64,000 nt of DNA, taken from the NCBI RefSeq assembly GCF_050717635.1, contig NZ_JBOITO010000031.1, positions 62,001-126,000 on the forward strand, given 5' to 3'. The notes beneath the pieces were generated by a model. It had not been told where the DNA came from, ran no database searches, and saw only the letters and a list, made by a program, of their open reading frames with translations. This DNA comes from Clostridium_AD sp050717635 (GTDB lineage Bacteria > Bacillota > Clostridia > Clostridiales > Clostridiaceae). Below, one piece after another: positions 8,768-18,043 of this stretch. A program made the position numbers and the translations under genes. Within the stretch, counting starts at the first letter, position 1; each line of letters begins with the position of its first letter.

Positions 8768-8794
8768 TATTATATGACGATGTAAATATAATGT
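8768..8794 (-). promoter_or_regulatory. sigma-K-like promoter for the 8,430-8,717 gene
   Basis: Leftward AC, 16 bases, CATATAATA: complete match to AC-N16-CATAnnnTA. Confidence 0.65.
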
Positions 8795-8812
8795 ACCATT
8801 TTAATCTTCACA

Positions 8813-10207
8813 CTATAAACTTTTCTGGAACTTAGCTACATACTCATAAGACAAGAAATATCCTTTCATATCAGCACCTACAATACTACAAATATCATTT
8901 AAGAACTTATCATCCTCAGGTGTTAATTCAGCATAGTAATGAAATACATATGGATTAATATATCCACACTCATGGAATATTCTGTATATATCTGTTAAAG
9001 TAAAAAATTTATTACTTCTTTTATCTAAAATCGAATTTTCATTATACATAAATTTTCCTTTTAATAACTCTTTTATAACTGAATGGTGCATTAAGTTAGG
9101 AATCGTCGCAATTATATATCCTCCAGGTTTTAAAAATCTTTTTATTTCATTCAAAAGTTTAAAGGGGTCTTTACTTTGTTGAAGTCTATTTCCAAGAATT
9201 ATATAATCAAAAAAATCTATTTTGTCACTCTTAAAGTTCATACTATAATTTTCTTCGAAATCATTTGTCATGAGTTCTAAAATTTTCTCACCTAACCTTG
9301 CTACAGGTTCATTTATCTCTATTCCATATATTTTAGAATTTGGATACAAATATTTTAATCTAAGTAGTGTCGCTCCAAGTCCACAATCAAACTCAAGAAT
9401 GTTTAATCCATTCTCTTCTGAGTCATCTATACGCTGTATGATGTCAAATTTTAATGTACTGCATAGGTTAGAATTAAACCCCCATTTGTCCTCAATTTTT
9501 TTTCGATTTACAGTTAGTAGATTACTAAATTTAGTATAATCCTTACTAAAAGATAAACTACCAAAATGATGTATGAAGCTATCATTACATAGCATCATCT
9601 TATATCCTGATTCTATAATCCTCATGCACAAATCATCATCTTCAAAGTTTCCAGGTGTAAATTGCTCGTCCATAACTCCAATTTTATTAAGAACCTCTCT
9701 CTTAATAAGCATACAAAATGCTACCAGTCTTACTTTTTGCTCCCATTTCTCGGGATTTGAAACATTATTAGCATCAGCAAAGATCATCATATCTTTAATA
9801 TCACTATAAGGCACACTTATAGATTGATAATTAGAACAATTATTAGTTATAGATGCAGTAGCTCCAATGCTGTCACTACTGTAAAGACATACTTTAAGAT
9901 TATCAAGCCACCTTGGAGTGGCTACAGTATCATTATTTAAAAACAAAATATCATTTTCTTTACCCGCTGCATCTATTCCTATATTACATCCCTTTGGGAA
10001 GCCAACATTTTCATCGTTTAAAATAACTACAATATCCTTTTGCTCTTTAAGCCATTCTCTTGTTCCATCAGTAGAATTATTATCAACAACAATTATCTCA
10101 TAGGTATTCTCCTTAGTGTATTTCCTTATGCTATCAACACAAATTTGATTATAAATAAGGTTGTTATAAGTTAAAATTATTATTGATGTTTTTCTATTTT
10201 CAATCAT
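8813..10207 (-). CDS. GT2 glycosyltransferase fused to a SAM-dependent methyltransferase
   Basis: 464 residues from the ATG at 10,207, chosen because GAGGAAGGG precedes it; the frame is open 16 codons further but without a ribosome site. Residues about 5-235 are a GT2 domain of the rhamnosyltransferase kind: TSIIILTYNNLIYNQICVDS, VVDNNSTDGT, ILFLNNDT and the FEDDDLCMRI motif. Residues about 260-440 are a class I methyltransferase with motif I ILEFDCGLGATLLRL, an acidic GIEINE after strand 2 and FLKPGGYIIATIPN. It may transfer a sugar and O-methylate it, or cap a glycan by methylation. It has its own sigma-K-like promoter. Confidence 0.85.
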   Translation of the reverse strand: MIENRKTSIIILTYNNLIYNQICVDSIRKYTKENTYEIIVVDNNSTDGTREWLKEQKDIVVILNDENVGFPKGCNIGIDAAGKENDILFLNNDTVATPRWLDNLKVCLYSSDSIGATASITNNCSNYQSISVPYSDIKDMMIFADANNVSNPEKWEQKVRLVAFCMLIKREVLNKIGVMDEQFTPGNFEDDDLCMRIIESGYKMMLCNDSFIHHFGSLSFSKDYTKFSNLLTVNRKKIEDKWGFNSNLCSTLKFDIIQRIDDSEENGLNILEFDCGLGATLLRLKYLYPNSKIYGIEINEPVARLGEKILELMTNDFEENYSMNFKSDKIDFFDYIILGNRLQQSKDPFKLLNEIKRFLKPGGYIIATIPNLMHHSVIKELLKGKFMYNENSILDKRSNKFFTLTDIYRIFHECGYINPYVFHYYAELTPEDDKFLNDICSIVGADMKGYFLSYEYVAKFQKSL

Positions 10208-10258
10208 TATTTTATCCCTTCCTCTAAAACATATTACTATCAAATTATGCTTCAACTA

Positions 10259-10285
10259 CATATTATGCTAGTAATTAAAAAGCGT
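10259..10285 (-). promoter_or_regulatory. sigma-K-like promoter for the GT2-methyltransferase gene
   Basis: Leftward AC, 16 bases, CATAATATG, 52 bases before the ATG at 10,207. Confidence 0.55.
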
Positions 10286-10369
10286 ACCTTTACATTTTTA
10301 TTCATAAATATGTTTCTTATTTTAAACCAAAGCATATTATATACTGTAGATTTTTCTTAGGAGGTTTAT

Positions 10370-11443
10370 ATGGTAACTATAAGTTTATGTATGATTGTAA
10401 AAAATGAAGAAGATGTTTTAGGTAGGTGCCTGGACTGTGCTCTAGATATTGTTGACGAAATAATCATAGTAGACACAGGTTCTACCGATAACACAAAAAA
10501 AATTGCAAATGAATATACAGATAAAATATTTGATTTCAAGTGGATAGATGATTTTTCTGCTGCTAGAAATTTCTCTTATTCTAAAGCAAAAATGGATTTT
10601 ATTCTTTGGTTAGATGCAGATGATGTCATTCTGGAAGAAGATATCAAAAAATTTAAAGAACTCAAACAGAGTCTAACTTTAGATGTAGATAATGTAATGA
10701 TGATGTATAATGTAGCCTTTGATGCAAATGGAACAGTAACCTTATCATATTTTAGAGAACGCTTATCAAAAAGAACAAATAATTCTAAATGGTCGGAGCC
10801 TGTTCACGAATGCCTAATAATGGGCGGAAATATTAAGAATGTAGATATTTGCATAACACATAGAAAAGAACATGGGGCAGTACCAGGTAGAAATATATCA
10901 ATTTATAAAAAATTACTGTCAGAGGGAAAACCTCTGAGTCCAAGAGGTCTTTTCTATTATTCCAGAGAACTTCATCAAAATGGATTTATAGAAGATGCAA
11001 TAAAATATTTTAATGAATTTTTAGACACAGAAAAAGGATGGGTAGAGGATAATATAAGTTCCTGTTTTGATCTTTCTAAGTGTTATAACATTATAGGTGA
11101 TAAAAAAAGTATGCTTAAAATATTACTTAGAAGCTTTGAATATGATACTCCAAGGGCTGAGATATGCTGTAATATAGGAACTTACTATTTTGAATATGGT
11201 GATTTTAATAAGGCTATCGTATGGTATAAGATAGCAGCAGAACTTGATAAGCCAGTTAATGGCTGGGGCTTTATATCTCATGATTTCTGGGGTTATATAC
11301 CCAATATACAGCTTTCGGTTTGCTATGACAGATTAGGTAATAGAGATGAGTCGATTAAGTATAATGATAAAGCAGCTGAATATAAACCTAACTCTGCAGC
11401 AGTGATTGCAAATAGAGATTATTATAAACGAACTGCTATATAA
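10370..11443 (+). CDS. GT2 glycosyltransferase with TPR tail
   Basis: 357 residues, shorter relative of the protein at 5,694-7,478. The GT2 domain covers residues about 1-220 (ISLCMIVKNEEDVLGRCLDC, IIIVDTGSTDNT, ILWLDADD) and TPR-like pairs follow to the end (EICCNIGTYYFEYGDFNKAI and onward). AGGAGG stands six bases before the ATG. CATATTATA at about 10,333 matches a sigma-K -10 box, but its -35 is weak. It converges with the next gene on a long inverted repeat. Probable protein or glycan transferase for surface decoration; specificity unknown. Confidence 0.85.
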   Translation: MVTISLCMIVKNEEDVLGRCLDCALDIVDEIIIVDTGSTDNTKKIANEYTDKIFDFKWIDDFSAARNFSYSKAKMDFILWLDADDVILEEDIKKFKELKQSLTLDVDNVMMMYNVAFDANGTVTLSYFRERLSKRTNNSKWSEPVHECLIMGGNIKNVDICITHRKEHGAVPGRNISIYKKLLSEGKPLSPRGLFYYSRELHQNGFIEDAIKYFNEFLDTEKGWVEDNISSCFDLSKCYNIIGDKKSMLKILLRSFEYDTPRAEICCNIGTYYFEYGDFNKAIVWYKIAAELDKPVNGWGFISHDFWGYIPNIQLSVCYDRLGNRDESIKYNDKAAEYKPNSAAVIANRDYYKRTAI

Positions 11444-11474
11444 ATTATTATTGAATATGGTTATTAAAAATAAC

Positions 11475-11518
11475 AAATAATTGAGGTTATGTTCTTGAGA
11501 ACATAACCTCAATTATTT
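11475..11518. terminator. long perfect inverted repeat, bidirectional terminator
   Basis: Perfect 21-bp arms separated by two bases, between convergent genes and ending in the stop codon of the leftward one. AT-rich outer ends give T tracts on both strands. Confidence 0.85.
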
Positions 11519-12423
11519 TAATTTTTCAAATCAAAAATAGACTTAAGTTCTTCTAATTTGCTATCAAAGTAAGGCTCACTTGAATAATATTCTGTAAATA
11601 TATCAATTCCTCCATCTATACTTAATGGTAGTCTACTTTGTATTATCCAACGAATCAATGGAAAGGTAATACCTAATGAAGCAATTTTATGATATGCTAT
11701 CTCTTCCACCGTTAATCCATTATTTTTAAAGCTATATAATATATCTAAATAATTTCTTATAGCTACTTCCATAATATTATATCCAGATGCGCCTGCCGAC
11801 CCAGTATCCGCTCTATTAATTTGTCCACTTAAAATACAGTAGTTTGGATTATTTCTTAACAGTTCAAGTTGTATATATATGTGGTTAAGATTTGAGTATA
11901 GAAATTTTTCCTTTTGGCGAATTTTCTTATAGGCATCATTTTTTATAACCATACCAGAAATCCACCCTCCAGTTCCTGAATCTATTTGATAATTACTCAT
12001 ACCCATGCCACGTTTTATATTTAATGAATGCCACTTCATTGACAAATACATTAAATCACAATCTCTATTAGAGTTAATCATATTAATTATTGTATAATAA
12101 ACTCCTTCATTAAAATAATCATCATCACCGTGTAAATTAATATATTCTCCCTTTGATAGTTCTAATACCTTTTGTATATTTTTTGATACACCTATATTCG
12201 TTGGATTTTTATAATATACTAATGTTTGATATTTCTGCTTAAATTCTTCAATAATTGTAGAAGTATTATCTGCAGAGTCATTGTCGCATACTAAAACTTC
12301 TACTCTAGAATCATTACCAACCTCCGAGTATATATTCTCAAGGCACTTTCTCAAAAATTCAGCTCTATTATAAGTGGGGATTCCTATAGTCAAAATAGGC
12401 CTTGTTTTATCATTCTTATCCAT
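11518..12423 (-). CDS. GT2 family glycosyltransferase
   Basis: 301 residues from the ATG at 12,423; GGAG lies nine bases upstream, while the earlier ATG at 12,438 lacks a ribosome site. It is a single GT2 domain: ILTIGIPTYNRAEFLRKCL, VLVCDNDSADNT, and an LHGDDDYF metal-binding motif near residue 98. The C-terminal 100 residues are helical. It is the last gene of the dideoxysugar operon, 20 bases after rfbH, and is therefore a candidate for the transferase that uses the CDP-sugar made by that operon (inference). Confidence 0.85.
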   Translation of the reverse strand: MDKNDKTRPILTIGIPTYNRAEFLRKCLENIYSEVGNDSRVEVLVCDNDSADNTSTIIEEFKQKYQTLVYYKNPTNIGVSKNIQKVLELSKGEYINLHGDDDYFNEGVYYTIINMINSNRDCDLMYLSMKWHSLNIKRGMGMSNYQIDSGTGGWISGMVIKNDAYKKIRQKEKFLYSNLNHIYIQLELLRNNPNYCILSGQINRADTGSAGASGYNIMEVAIRNYLDILYSFKNNGLTVEEIAYHKIASLGITFPLIRWIIQSRLPLSIDGGIDIFTEYYSSEPYFDSKLEELKSIFDLKN

Positions 12424-12443
12424 GAAACCATTCTCCATTTTTA

Positions 12444-13796
12444 TTATTTTTTACTTATATTCTTTAAAATATATTCCTCAATGTTCGATGTCATATAATT
12501 TATCATATCCTCAGTTATTCCAGGATACACACCTACCCAAAATGAATTAGTAGTAATTAAATCTGTATTTTTTAGTTCTCCTACAATTCTATATGAATCC
12601 TTATTATTTTTATATTCTTCAAATAATGGTTGCCTTGTAATGTTTCCTGCAAAAAGTAATCTGGTTTGAATTCCTTTATCCTCTAAATATTCAAGCAAAT
12701 CCTTTCTATTTATAGATGGATCTTTAATTGTAATTAAAAATCCAAACCAACTAGGCTTAGAGTATTTCTCAGCAACAGGTAAAATTAAATATTCATCTAA
12801 ATGCTTTAATTTATTTTTTAAAAGTTCCCAGTTTTCTCTTCTGCTTTTTATAAATTTTGGCAGTTTCTTAAGCTGTGCGCAACCTATAGACGCTTGCATT
12901 TCTGTAACTTTTAAATTATATCCTAAATGTGAATAGATATATTTATGATCATATCCAAGAGGCATATCTCCATACTTTATAGCAAACCTTTTCTTACAAG
13001 TATTATCACATCCTGATTTGCAGTAACAATCTCTTCCCCAATCTCTAAAAGATTCTACAATTCTATTTAAGATAGCACTATTAGTATATACAGCTCCCCC
13101 TTCTCCCATAGTAATATGATGTGGAGGATAGAAGCTTGAAGTTCCTATATCTCCAATGGTACCCGTATATTTTAACTCTCCTTTAAATTCATATTGTGAA
13201 CCAAGGGCGTCACAATTATCTTCTATTAACCATAATTTATTCTTATCACAAAATTCTTTAACTCTTTCTAAATTAAAAGGATTCCCAAGTGTATGCGCTA
13301 TAACAACAGCTTTAGTCTTTTCAGATAAGGCATCTTCTAATAAATTAACGTCAATATTATAAGTTGGTAGTGTTATGTCTACAAATACTGGCACTGCTCC
13401 ATATTGCAATATAGGCGCTATGGTAGTTGGAAAACCTGCTGCTACTGTTATAACTTCATCACCTTTTTTTATTCTCCTGTTTTTTAATTTAGGAGATGTT
13501 AGTGCCATAAATGCAAGAAGATTTGCTGATGAGCCTGAATTTACTAATGAACAATATTTTACCCCTAAGAAATCTGCAAACTCATTTTCAAATTTATCAC
13601 AAAATCTACCAGTAGTAAGCCAAAAATCTAGAGTAGCCTCCGTGAGATTTATCATTTCATCTTCATCAAAATATCTTCCTCCATAGTTTATTTTATTACC
13701 CTCTTTCCATTCTTCTTTATTTTTAAAAACCTCATTGTAATATTCTTTAACATTTTCTATTATTTTAAGTCTTAAACTGTTTTCTTTGTTTGACAA
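12444..13796 (-). CDS. rfbH: CDP-6-deoxy-4-keto-glucose 3-dehydrase (E1, RfbH/AscC/DdhC)
   Basis: 450 residues of the DegT/DnrJ/EryC1 fold. The usual PLP lysine is replaced by histidine in SSFYPPHHITMGEGG (residues 220-234), the hallmark of E1, which uses PMP for C3 deoxygenation. Iron-sulfur ligands are visible: C195 in EDNCDALG, then C257, C259 and C267 in DCYCKSGCDNTC, the C-X1-C-X7-C pattern of the [2Fe-2S] site. It makes the CDP-3,6-dideoxy-4-keto sugar from the RfbG product. The partner reductase E3 (AscD/DdhD) is not in the window. Translation starts at TTG (13,794-13,796) after GAGGGGGC. Confidence 0.93.
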   Translation of the reverse strand: MSNKENSLRLKIIENVKEYYNEVFKNKEEWKEGNKINYGGRYFDEDEMINLTEATLDFWLTTGRFCDKFENEFADFLGVKYCSLVNSGSSANLLAFMALTSPKLKNRRIKKGDEVITVAAGFPTTIAPILQYGAVPVFVDITLPTYNIDVNLLEDALSEKTKAVVIAHTLGNPFNLERVKEFCDKNKLWLIEDNCDALGSQYEFKGELKYTGTIGDIGTSSFYPPHHITMGEGGAVYTNSAILNRIVESFRDWGRDCYCKSGCDNTCKKRFAIKYGDMPLGYDHKYIYSHLGYNLKVTEMQASIGCAQLKKLPKFIKSRRENWELLKNKLKHLDEYLILPVAEKYSKPSWFGFLITIKDPSINRKDLLEYLEDKGIQTRLLFAGNITRQPLFEEYKNNKDSYRIVGELKNTDLITTNSFWVGVYPGITEDMINYMTSNIEEYILKNISKK

Positions 13797-13845
13797 TTAT
13801 ATGCCCCCTCTTATGGTAGATAGTTATATATTGAATTCTTCTTAC

Positions 13846-15315
13846 TCACTCACTTGCCTCTGGAATATGTGTTTCATCACCTATCCAAAAATCCATAATA
13901 CCTGTTGTGTTTTCTCTTATATATACAGGTTGCTTTATCTTTATTTTTATATTCTTTGTTCTTTGCTGATGTACTAAAAAGATATTAAATAACCGTTCCC
14001 CTAAATAGGCGAAATCCTTAACATTGTACTCAGGATTTAATCTCTTCTTAAGCTCTTCAAAAATATCCATTATCCAAGTCATATAACTATCAAATAAATC
14101 TCCTGTCATAATAAATAAATTAATATAATATACTTCATTGCTAAAAAGTGCTGCATAGCAATCTACTTCATAACTTGGATACTTTTCTTTAATAATTTCT
14201 AAAGCCGTATTTAAATATGAACTTTTATGCCACCTATTATATTGGTTCCACATATTACCTAGTCCAAACATTCTGAAATTTAAAGACGTAGGAAGTAATA
14301 CATCGCAATCTTCAAGAAGATTCTCTAATTCCTCCTTATTCCAACCATATTTATTTATTGCCTCACTAAAATTATTACAACCAGCTACATTATCCTTAAA
14401 GGATATATATCTTCGATATTGAAAGAATCCTACATACTTTGGTATTTTTCTATTTTTCCATACCCAGTAGTAGGTTGTGAACTCAGCAAATAGTGGATTT
14501 TCATTAGAAATGTTATCTCCTTCATCAGAGCATAATATATTGTAATCATTTGGGACAATTTCTCTTTTAGTAAATATGGGTGTAAACATTTCAGATTCTA
14601 TCATTTTATAAGGTTTATGACTAATAACATAGATATCCACTAACTCATTTAAGTTCACAGCTTTATGGTAATTTTTTATATATATCAATCTATTTTCATC
14701 AAATCCATTCATTGTATTTACAATACCGCAGTCATGGGTACACCAAGGAGTATTTTGTTTTGGTACAACTACTTTATACCCTCTCTTTTTAAACTCCATG
14801 CATTGTGATAAATCATAAAAATGCCAACCCTTAAATATATCTTCCCTCCAAGGAATATCATATTGGGTTATTATTATTAATCCATCAACCCCATCCACCT
14901 CATTATATTCTGATTCTGTTTCATTAAATTTAAGTAATGCCATCTTTCCTGTATGACTTTCATAAACCTTTCCTACTAACTCAGAGCCCTCCCACCATAT
15001 TCCATTATCTGGTATAGTTTTAGTTCCACACATTCCAATAACACCTATACTATCTAAACTAAACACCTTTAATATATCATCTATAAAATTAATATTTATA
15101 ATAGATACATCTTGATGAAGATATACTTTATATTTAGAATCACAGCTATTCATAGCATTGTTATAGGCTTTAGTTAAGTATTCTGCATTTCTTATGGGAA
15201 TTATTTCGATTTGAAAATCATTAGGTACTATTAAATTATTTATATGAAATTCGCAATCTCTAAACGTTGCTTCATCATTGACTGCTATTATAAAACTAAT
15301 CTTATTATTATTCAT
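13846..15315 (-). CDS. GT2_5-type glycosyltransferase fused to DUF4422
   Basis: 489 residues from the ATG at 15,315, which has AAGGGG six bases upstream; the longer frame begins inside the preceding gene. Residues about 3-220 fit the glycosyltransferase-like family with KVYLHQDVSI, a DGVDGLIIITQ block and a WHFYDLSQCME motif. Residues about 240-480 match DUF4422 (IYVISHKPYKMIESEMFTPI, TTYYWVWKN, YVGFFQYRRYI), a putative glycosyltransferase domain of capsule clusters. It lies between the thiamine-diphosphate enzyme and rfbH with short gaps, and is probably another transferase for the dideoxysugar-containing glycan. Confidence 0.8.
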   Translation of the reverse strand: MNNNKISFIIAVNDEATFRDCEFHINNLIVPNDFQIEIIPIRNAEYLTKAYNNAMNSCDSKYKVYLHQDVSIININFIDDILKVFSLDSIGVIGMCGTKTIPDNGIWWEGSELVGKVYESHTGKMALLKFNETESEYNEVDGVDGLIIITQYDIPWREDIFKGWHFYDLSQCMEFKKRGYKVVVPKQNTPWCTHDCGIVNTMNGFDENRLIYIKNYHKAVNLNELVDIYVISHKPYKMIESEMFTPIFTKREIVPNDYNILCSDEGDNISNENPLFAEFTTYYWVWKNRKIPKYVGFFQYRRYISFKDNVAGCNNFSEAINKYGWNKEELENLLEDCDVLLPTSLNFRMFGLGNMWNQYNRWHKSSYLNTALEIIKEKYPSYEVDCYAALFSNEVYYINLFIMTGDLFDSYMTWIMDIFEELKKRLNPEYNVKDFAYLGERLFNIFLVHQQRTKNIKIKIKQPVYIRENTTGIMDFWIGDETHIPEASE

Positions 15316-15325
15316 ACTTAGCCCC

Positions 15326-17092
15326 TTATAATTCAGACTTATACATATCAATTATCATGTTTTCTTCAAGTTCCACTCTATCTAAAAGCGGTTCTTGGTC
15401 TTCTATTGGCCTGCCCATACCCAATTTGGGTGTTACATAAGTTATATTTTTAAGCTCCACCTCAATAACATAGCTTTCATCATCATTTAACTTTTCTTTT
15501 AATTCATTCATATGACTTTCATCACTTATTTTAAATGATTTTATACCATAAGCCTCACTAATTTTTGTAAAATCAGGAGCAGAATATCCGTCTATAGTTC
15601 CATAATAATTTGATTCAAAATACATTTCTTGAAAATGTCTAATCATTCCTAAAGCTTTATTGTTCATGATAATAATTTTTATAGGTATTTTTTCCCGGAC
15701 TATAGTTTGTAGTTCTTGAATATTCATTTGAATACCACCATCACCAGTAATAGCAACTATTTTAGAATTTGATCTAGCATACCATGCTCCTATAGCTGAT
15801 GGTAGTCCAAAGCCCATTGCTCCCATTCCACCTGCATTTAATAATCTTTGATTTTTTTTCAGCTTCAGTGACTGAGATGCCCAAATTTGGTTTTGACCTA
15901 TATCTAAACAAATAATAGAATTTTCATCAAGCATTTCACTTATTTTATTTATAAAATCATTAGGATTTATTTCACTTGTATTTTTTTGAGTTTCATATGA
16001 TGGGTACATTTTTTTGTAGCTATTTATTTTATCTATCCAAGAACTAAAATCGAATTTATAACATGAATTTATTAATTTCTGATTTAATTTATCAATAAAT
16101 AGTTCTAAATCACATTCAATGCTTAAATCTTCTTTTACCTTAATATTAAGCTCATTTTTATCTATATCTACATGAACTATTTTAGCTTCTCTTGCAAAAC
16201 TATCGGTTATAGCACTTGTCTGCCTTGTTGTTAATCTTGACCCTAGAACTAATAGTAAATCACAATTAGCTACTGCTAGATTTGAATACCTAGTTCCATA
16301 AGCTCCCATATAACCTACATAGCATTTGTGCTCATGATTTACGCTGTCTATTCCCATTAACGTGCATGCTACAGGAATACCCGTCAGTTCTATGAGTTTT
16401 TCTAGTTTTTCCTCTGCCTTTGCAAGCCTAATACCTCCACCAGCTAGTATCACAGGTCTTTTACTCTTTTTTATTAACTCTATTAAGCTTTGCACTTCTT
16501 CTATATTTACTTGGGTCTTTATTTCTTTTTTATATTCTTCTGAGTCATAAAAACCTACTAGATCATCTGGATTTATCTCTGCCCTTTGCACGTTCATAGG
16601 CAAATCTAATAAAACAGGTCCCGGTCTACCTGATTTTGCTATATAAACTGCCTTTTCTAAGAAAAATTTTATTTTTTCTGCAGATGTAATCATAACTGCA
16701 TACTTGGTTATAGGTTTTATTATGCTTACTATATCAGTTTCTTGAAATCCTTCTTGCCTTATTTCCATTGACCTCTTATATTCATAGGTATTCACTTGAC
16801 CAGTTATATACAAACAAGGAATAGAATCAAAATATGCACTTCCTATGCCTGTTATTAGATTTGTTGCTCCCGGTCCACTAGTAGCTGTGCATACTCCTAT
16901 ATCCCCGCTAACTCTTGCATAACCCTCAGCTGCAAATGCTGAAGCCTGTTCATGATAATTTGTTATAAATTTAATTCCCTCTGCTTTATATATTGAATCA
17001 ACAAAATGCGTTATAGCCCCACCTTGATAGCCAAACACTGTAGTAACACCATTATCCTTTAAAAACTCTGCAACATAATCTGTTAGTTTCAT
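15326..17092 (-). CDS. thiamine-diphosphate enzyme, acetolactate-synthase-like (YerE-like candidate)
   Basis: 588 residues with the three-domain plan of acetohydroxyacid synthase. E48 in NYHEQASAFAAEGYAR is the cofactor-activating glutamate; AITGDGGIQMNIQEL with the following IIIMNNKALG (about residues 445-480) is the thiamine-diphosphate/Mg motif. The operon is not an ilv operon: it sits between a dideoxyhexose SDR and a glycosyltransferase. YerE, a thiamine-diphosphate and FAD enzyme of this family, adds a two-carbon unit from pyruvate to C4 of a CDP-3,6-dideoxy-4-keto sugar in yersiniose synthesis. By context this is the best assignment here, but a biosynthetic acetolactate synthase cannot be excluded from sequence alone. 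Confidence 0.75.
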   Translation of the reverse strand: MKLTDYVAEFLKDNGVTTVFGYQGGAITHFVDSIYKAEGIKFITNYHEQASAFAAEGYARVSGDIGVCTATSGPGATNLITGIGSAYFDSIPCLYITGQVNTYEYKRSMEIRQEGFQETDIVSIIKPITKYAVMITSAEKIKFFLEKAVYIAKSGRPGPVLLDLPMNVQRAEINPDDLVGFYDSEEYKKEIKTQVNIEEVQSLIELIKKSKRPVILAGGGIRLAKAEEKLEKLIELTGIPVACTLMGIDSVNHEHKCYVGYMGAYGTRYSNLAVANCDLLLVLGSRLTTRQTSAITDSFAREAKIVHVDIDKNELNIKVKEDLSIECDLELFIDKLNQKLINSCYKFDFSSWIDKINSYKKMYPSYETQKNTSEINPNDFINKISEMLDENSIICLDIGQNQIWASQSLKLKKNQRLLNAGGMGAMGFGLPSAIGAWYARSNSKIVAITGDGGIQMNIQELQTIVREKIPIKIIIMNNKALGMIRHFQEMYFESNYYGTIDGYSAPDFTKISEAYGIKSFKISDESHMNELKEKLNDDESYVIEVELKNITYVTPKLGMGRPIEDQEPLLDRVELEENMIIDMYKSEL

Positions 17093-17103
17093 AAAACTAT
17101 CAC

Positions 17104-18042
17104 CTACCTATAGAACTTTAAATTATCTTTAAACCAATTTATTGTATTATTTAATCCATCCCTTATTTCCACATTAGGTTTCCAGTTTAGTTTTTCATAA
17201 GCACTCTTATTATCACTAACCCACATAAGCGGCTCATATTGCCTATTTAAATTTTCTTCCCAATCTATTTTCACATCTTTTCCAATTAAATTCTTTACAG
17301 TACTTACAATCTCTTCAATTGTATATTGTGTTCCACTTCCTACATTAAATATTTCTCCATGGGAGTTTACTCGCTTGCTTGCAGCTAAGTAAGCTTCCAT
17401 TACATCATCTATAAATATAAAGTCTCTCACAGAATCTTTTCGTGATAATTTAATCTCATTTCCAATGAGGCAGGAGGTAATAACTGTAGGTATCAATCTT
17501 GTTTTAGCATCATAATATCCATAGGGTGAAAATAGTCTAAGGGTTACTAGAGGTATTTTATTGATTTTCGCATATGTGCTGCATAAAATAGTCCCAGCTG
17601 CCTTACTGGCACCATACATATTATTAGGTGCCACATTCATCTCTTCGCTCATTGGCTGAGTCTTCTCTCCATATTCAGAAGAGCTACTAGTATTTACAAA
17701 CATTTCAATACCTTTTCTAGAAAATTCCCTGAATAAATTAAAGGTTCCAATAACATTTGTATTTATCACATCTTCAACTTTATTTTGATAATGATACCCT
17801 CCATAAGTCGCTAAATGATAAATTTTATCTACACTTATATCACTAGCGAGTTTTGCTATTTTCTCACTATTTAGCAAACTTAAATTATGAATTTCTATAT
17901 CCTCTAATATGCCTCCCAGTCTCCATAAATCAGTATTATCCCTTGTTATAACATGAATTTTATAGTTTTCTTTAAGTAATCTTCGAGTTAAGGAGGCTCC
18001 TACAAAGCCGCTAGCCCCTGTGATTAATACGGATTTCTCCAT
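17104..18042 (-). CDS. NAD-dependent epimerase/reductase of nucleotide sugars (SDR)
   Basis: 312-residue extended SDR: VLITGASGFVGASLTRRLL (GxxGxxG), NTSSSSEYGEK, then the YGASK catalytic Tyr and Lys (about residues 143-147) and RLFSPYGYYD. Family members include CDP-abequose/paratose synthases (4-reductases) and CDP-tyvelose epimerase. It is the third gene of the CDP-sugar operon, one base after rfbG (stop 18,044, start 18,042), so a role as the final reductase or epimerase on the 4-keto or branched CDP-sugar is likely. The exact reaction cannot be told from sequence. Confidence 0.8.
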   Translation of the reverse strand: MEKSVLITGASGFVGASLTRRLLKENYKIHVITRDNTDLWRLGGILEDIEIHNLSLLNSEKIAKLASDISVDKIYHLATYGGYHYQNKVEDVINTNVIGTFNLFREFSRKGIEMFVNTSSSSEYGEKTQPMSEEMNVAPNNMYGASKAAGTILCSTYAKINKIPLVTLRLFSPYGYYDAKTRLIPTVITSCLIGNEIKLSRKDSVRDFIFIDDVMEAYLAASKRVNSHGEIFNVGSGTQYTIEEIVSTVKNLIGKDVKIDWEENLNRQYEPLMWVSDNKSAYEKLNWKPNVEIRDGLNNTINWFKDNLKFYR

Positions 18043-18043
18043 A

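Noticed and set aside
15326..17092. Housekeeping acetolactate synthase (ilvB)
   Set aside because: No ilvN, ilvC or leucine genes nearby; the gene is embedded in a CDP-sugar operon, so a sugar-branching role is preferred, though not proven.
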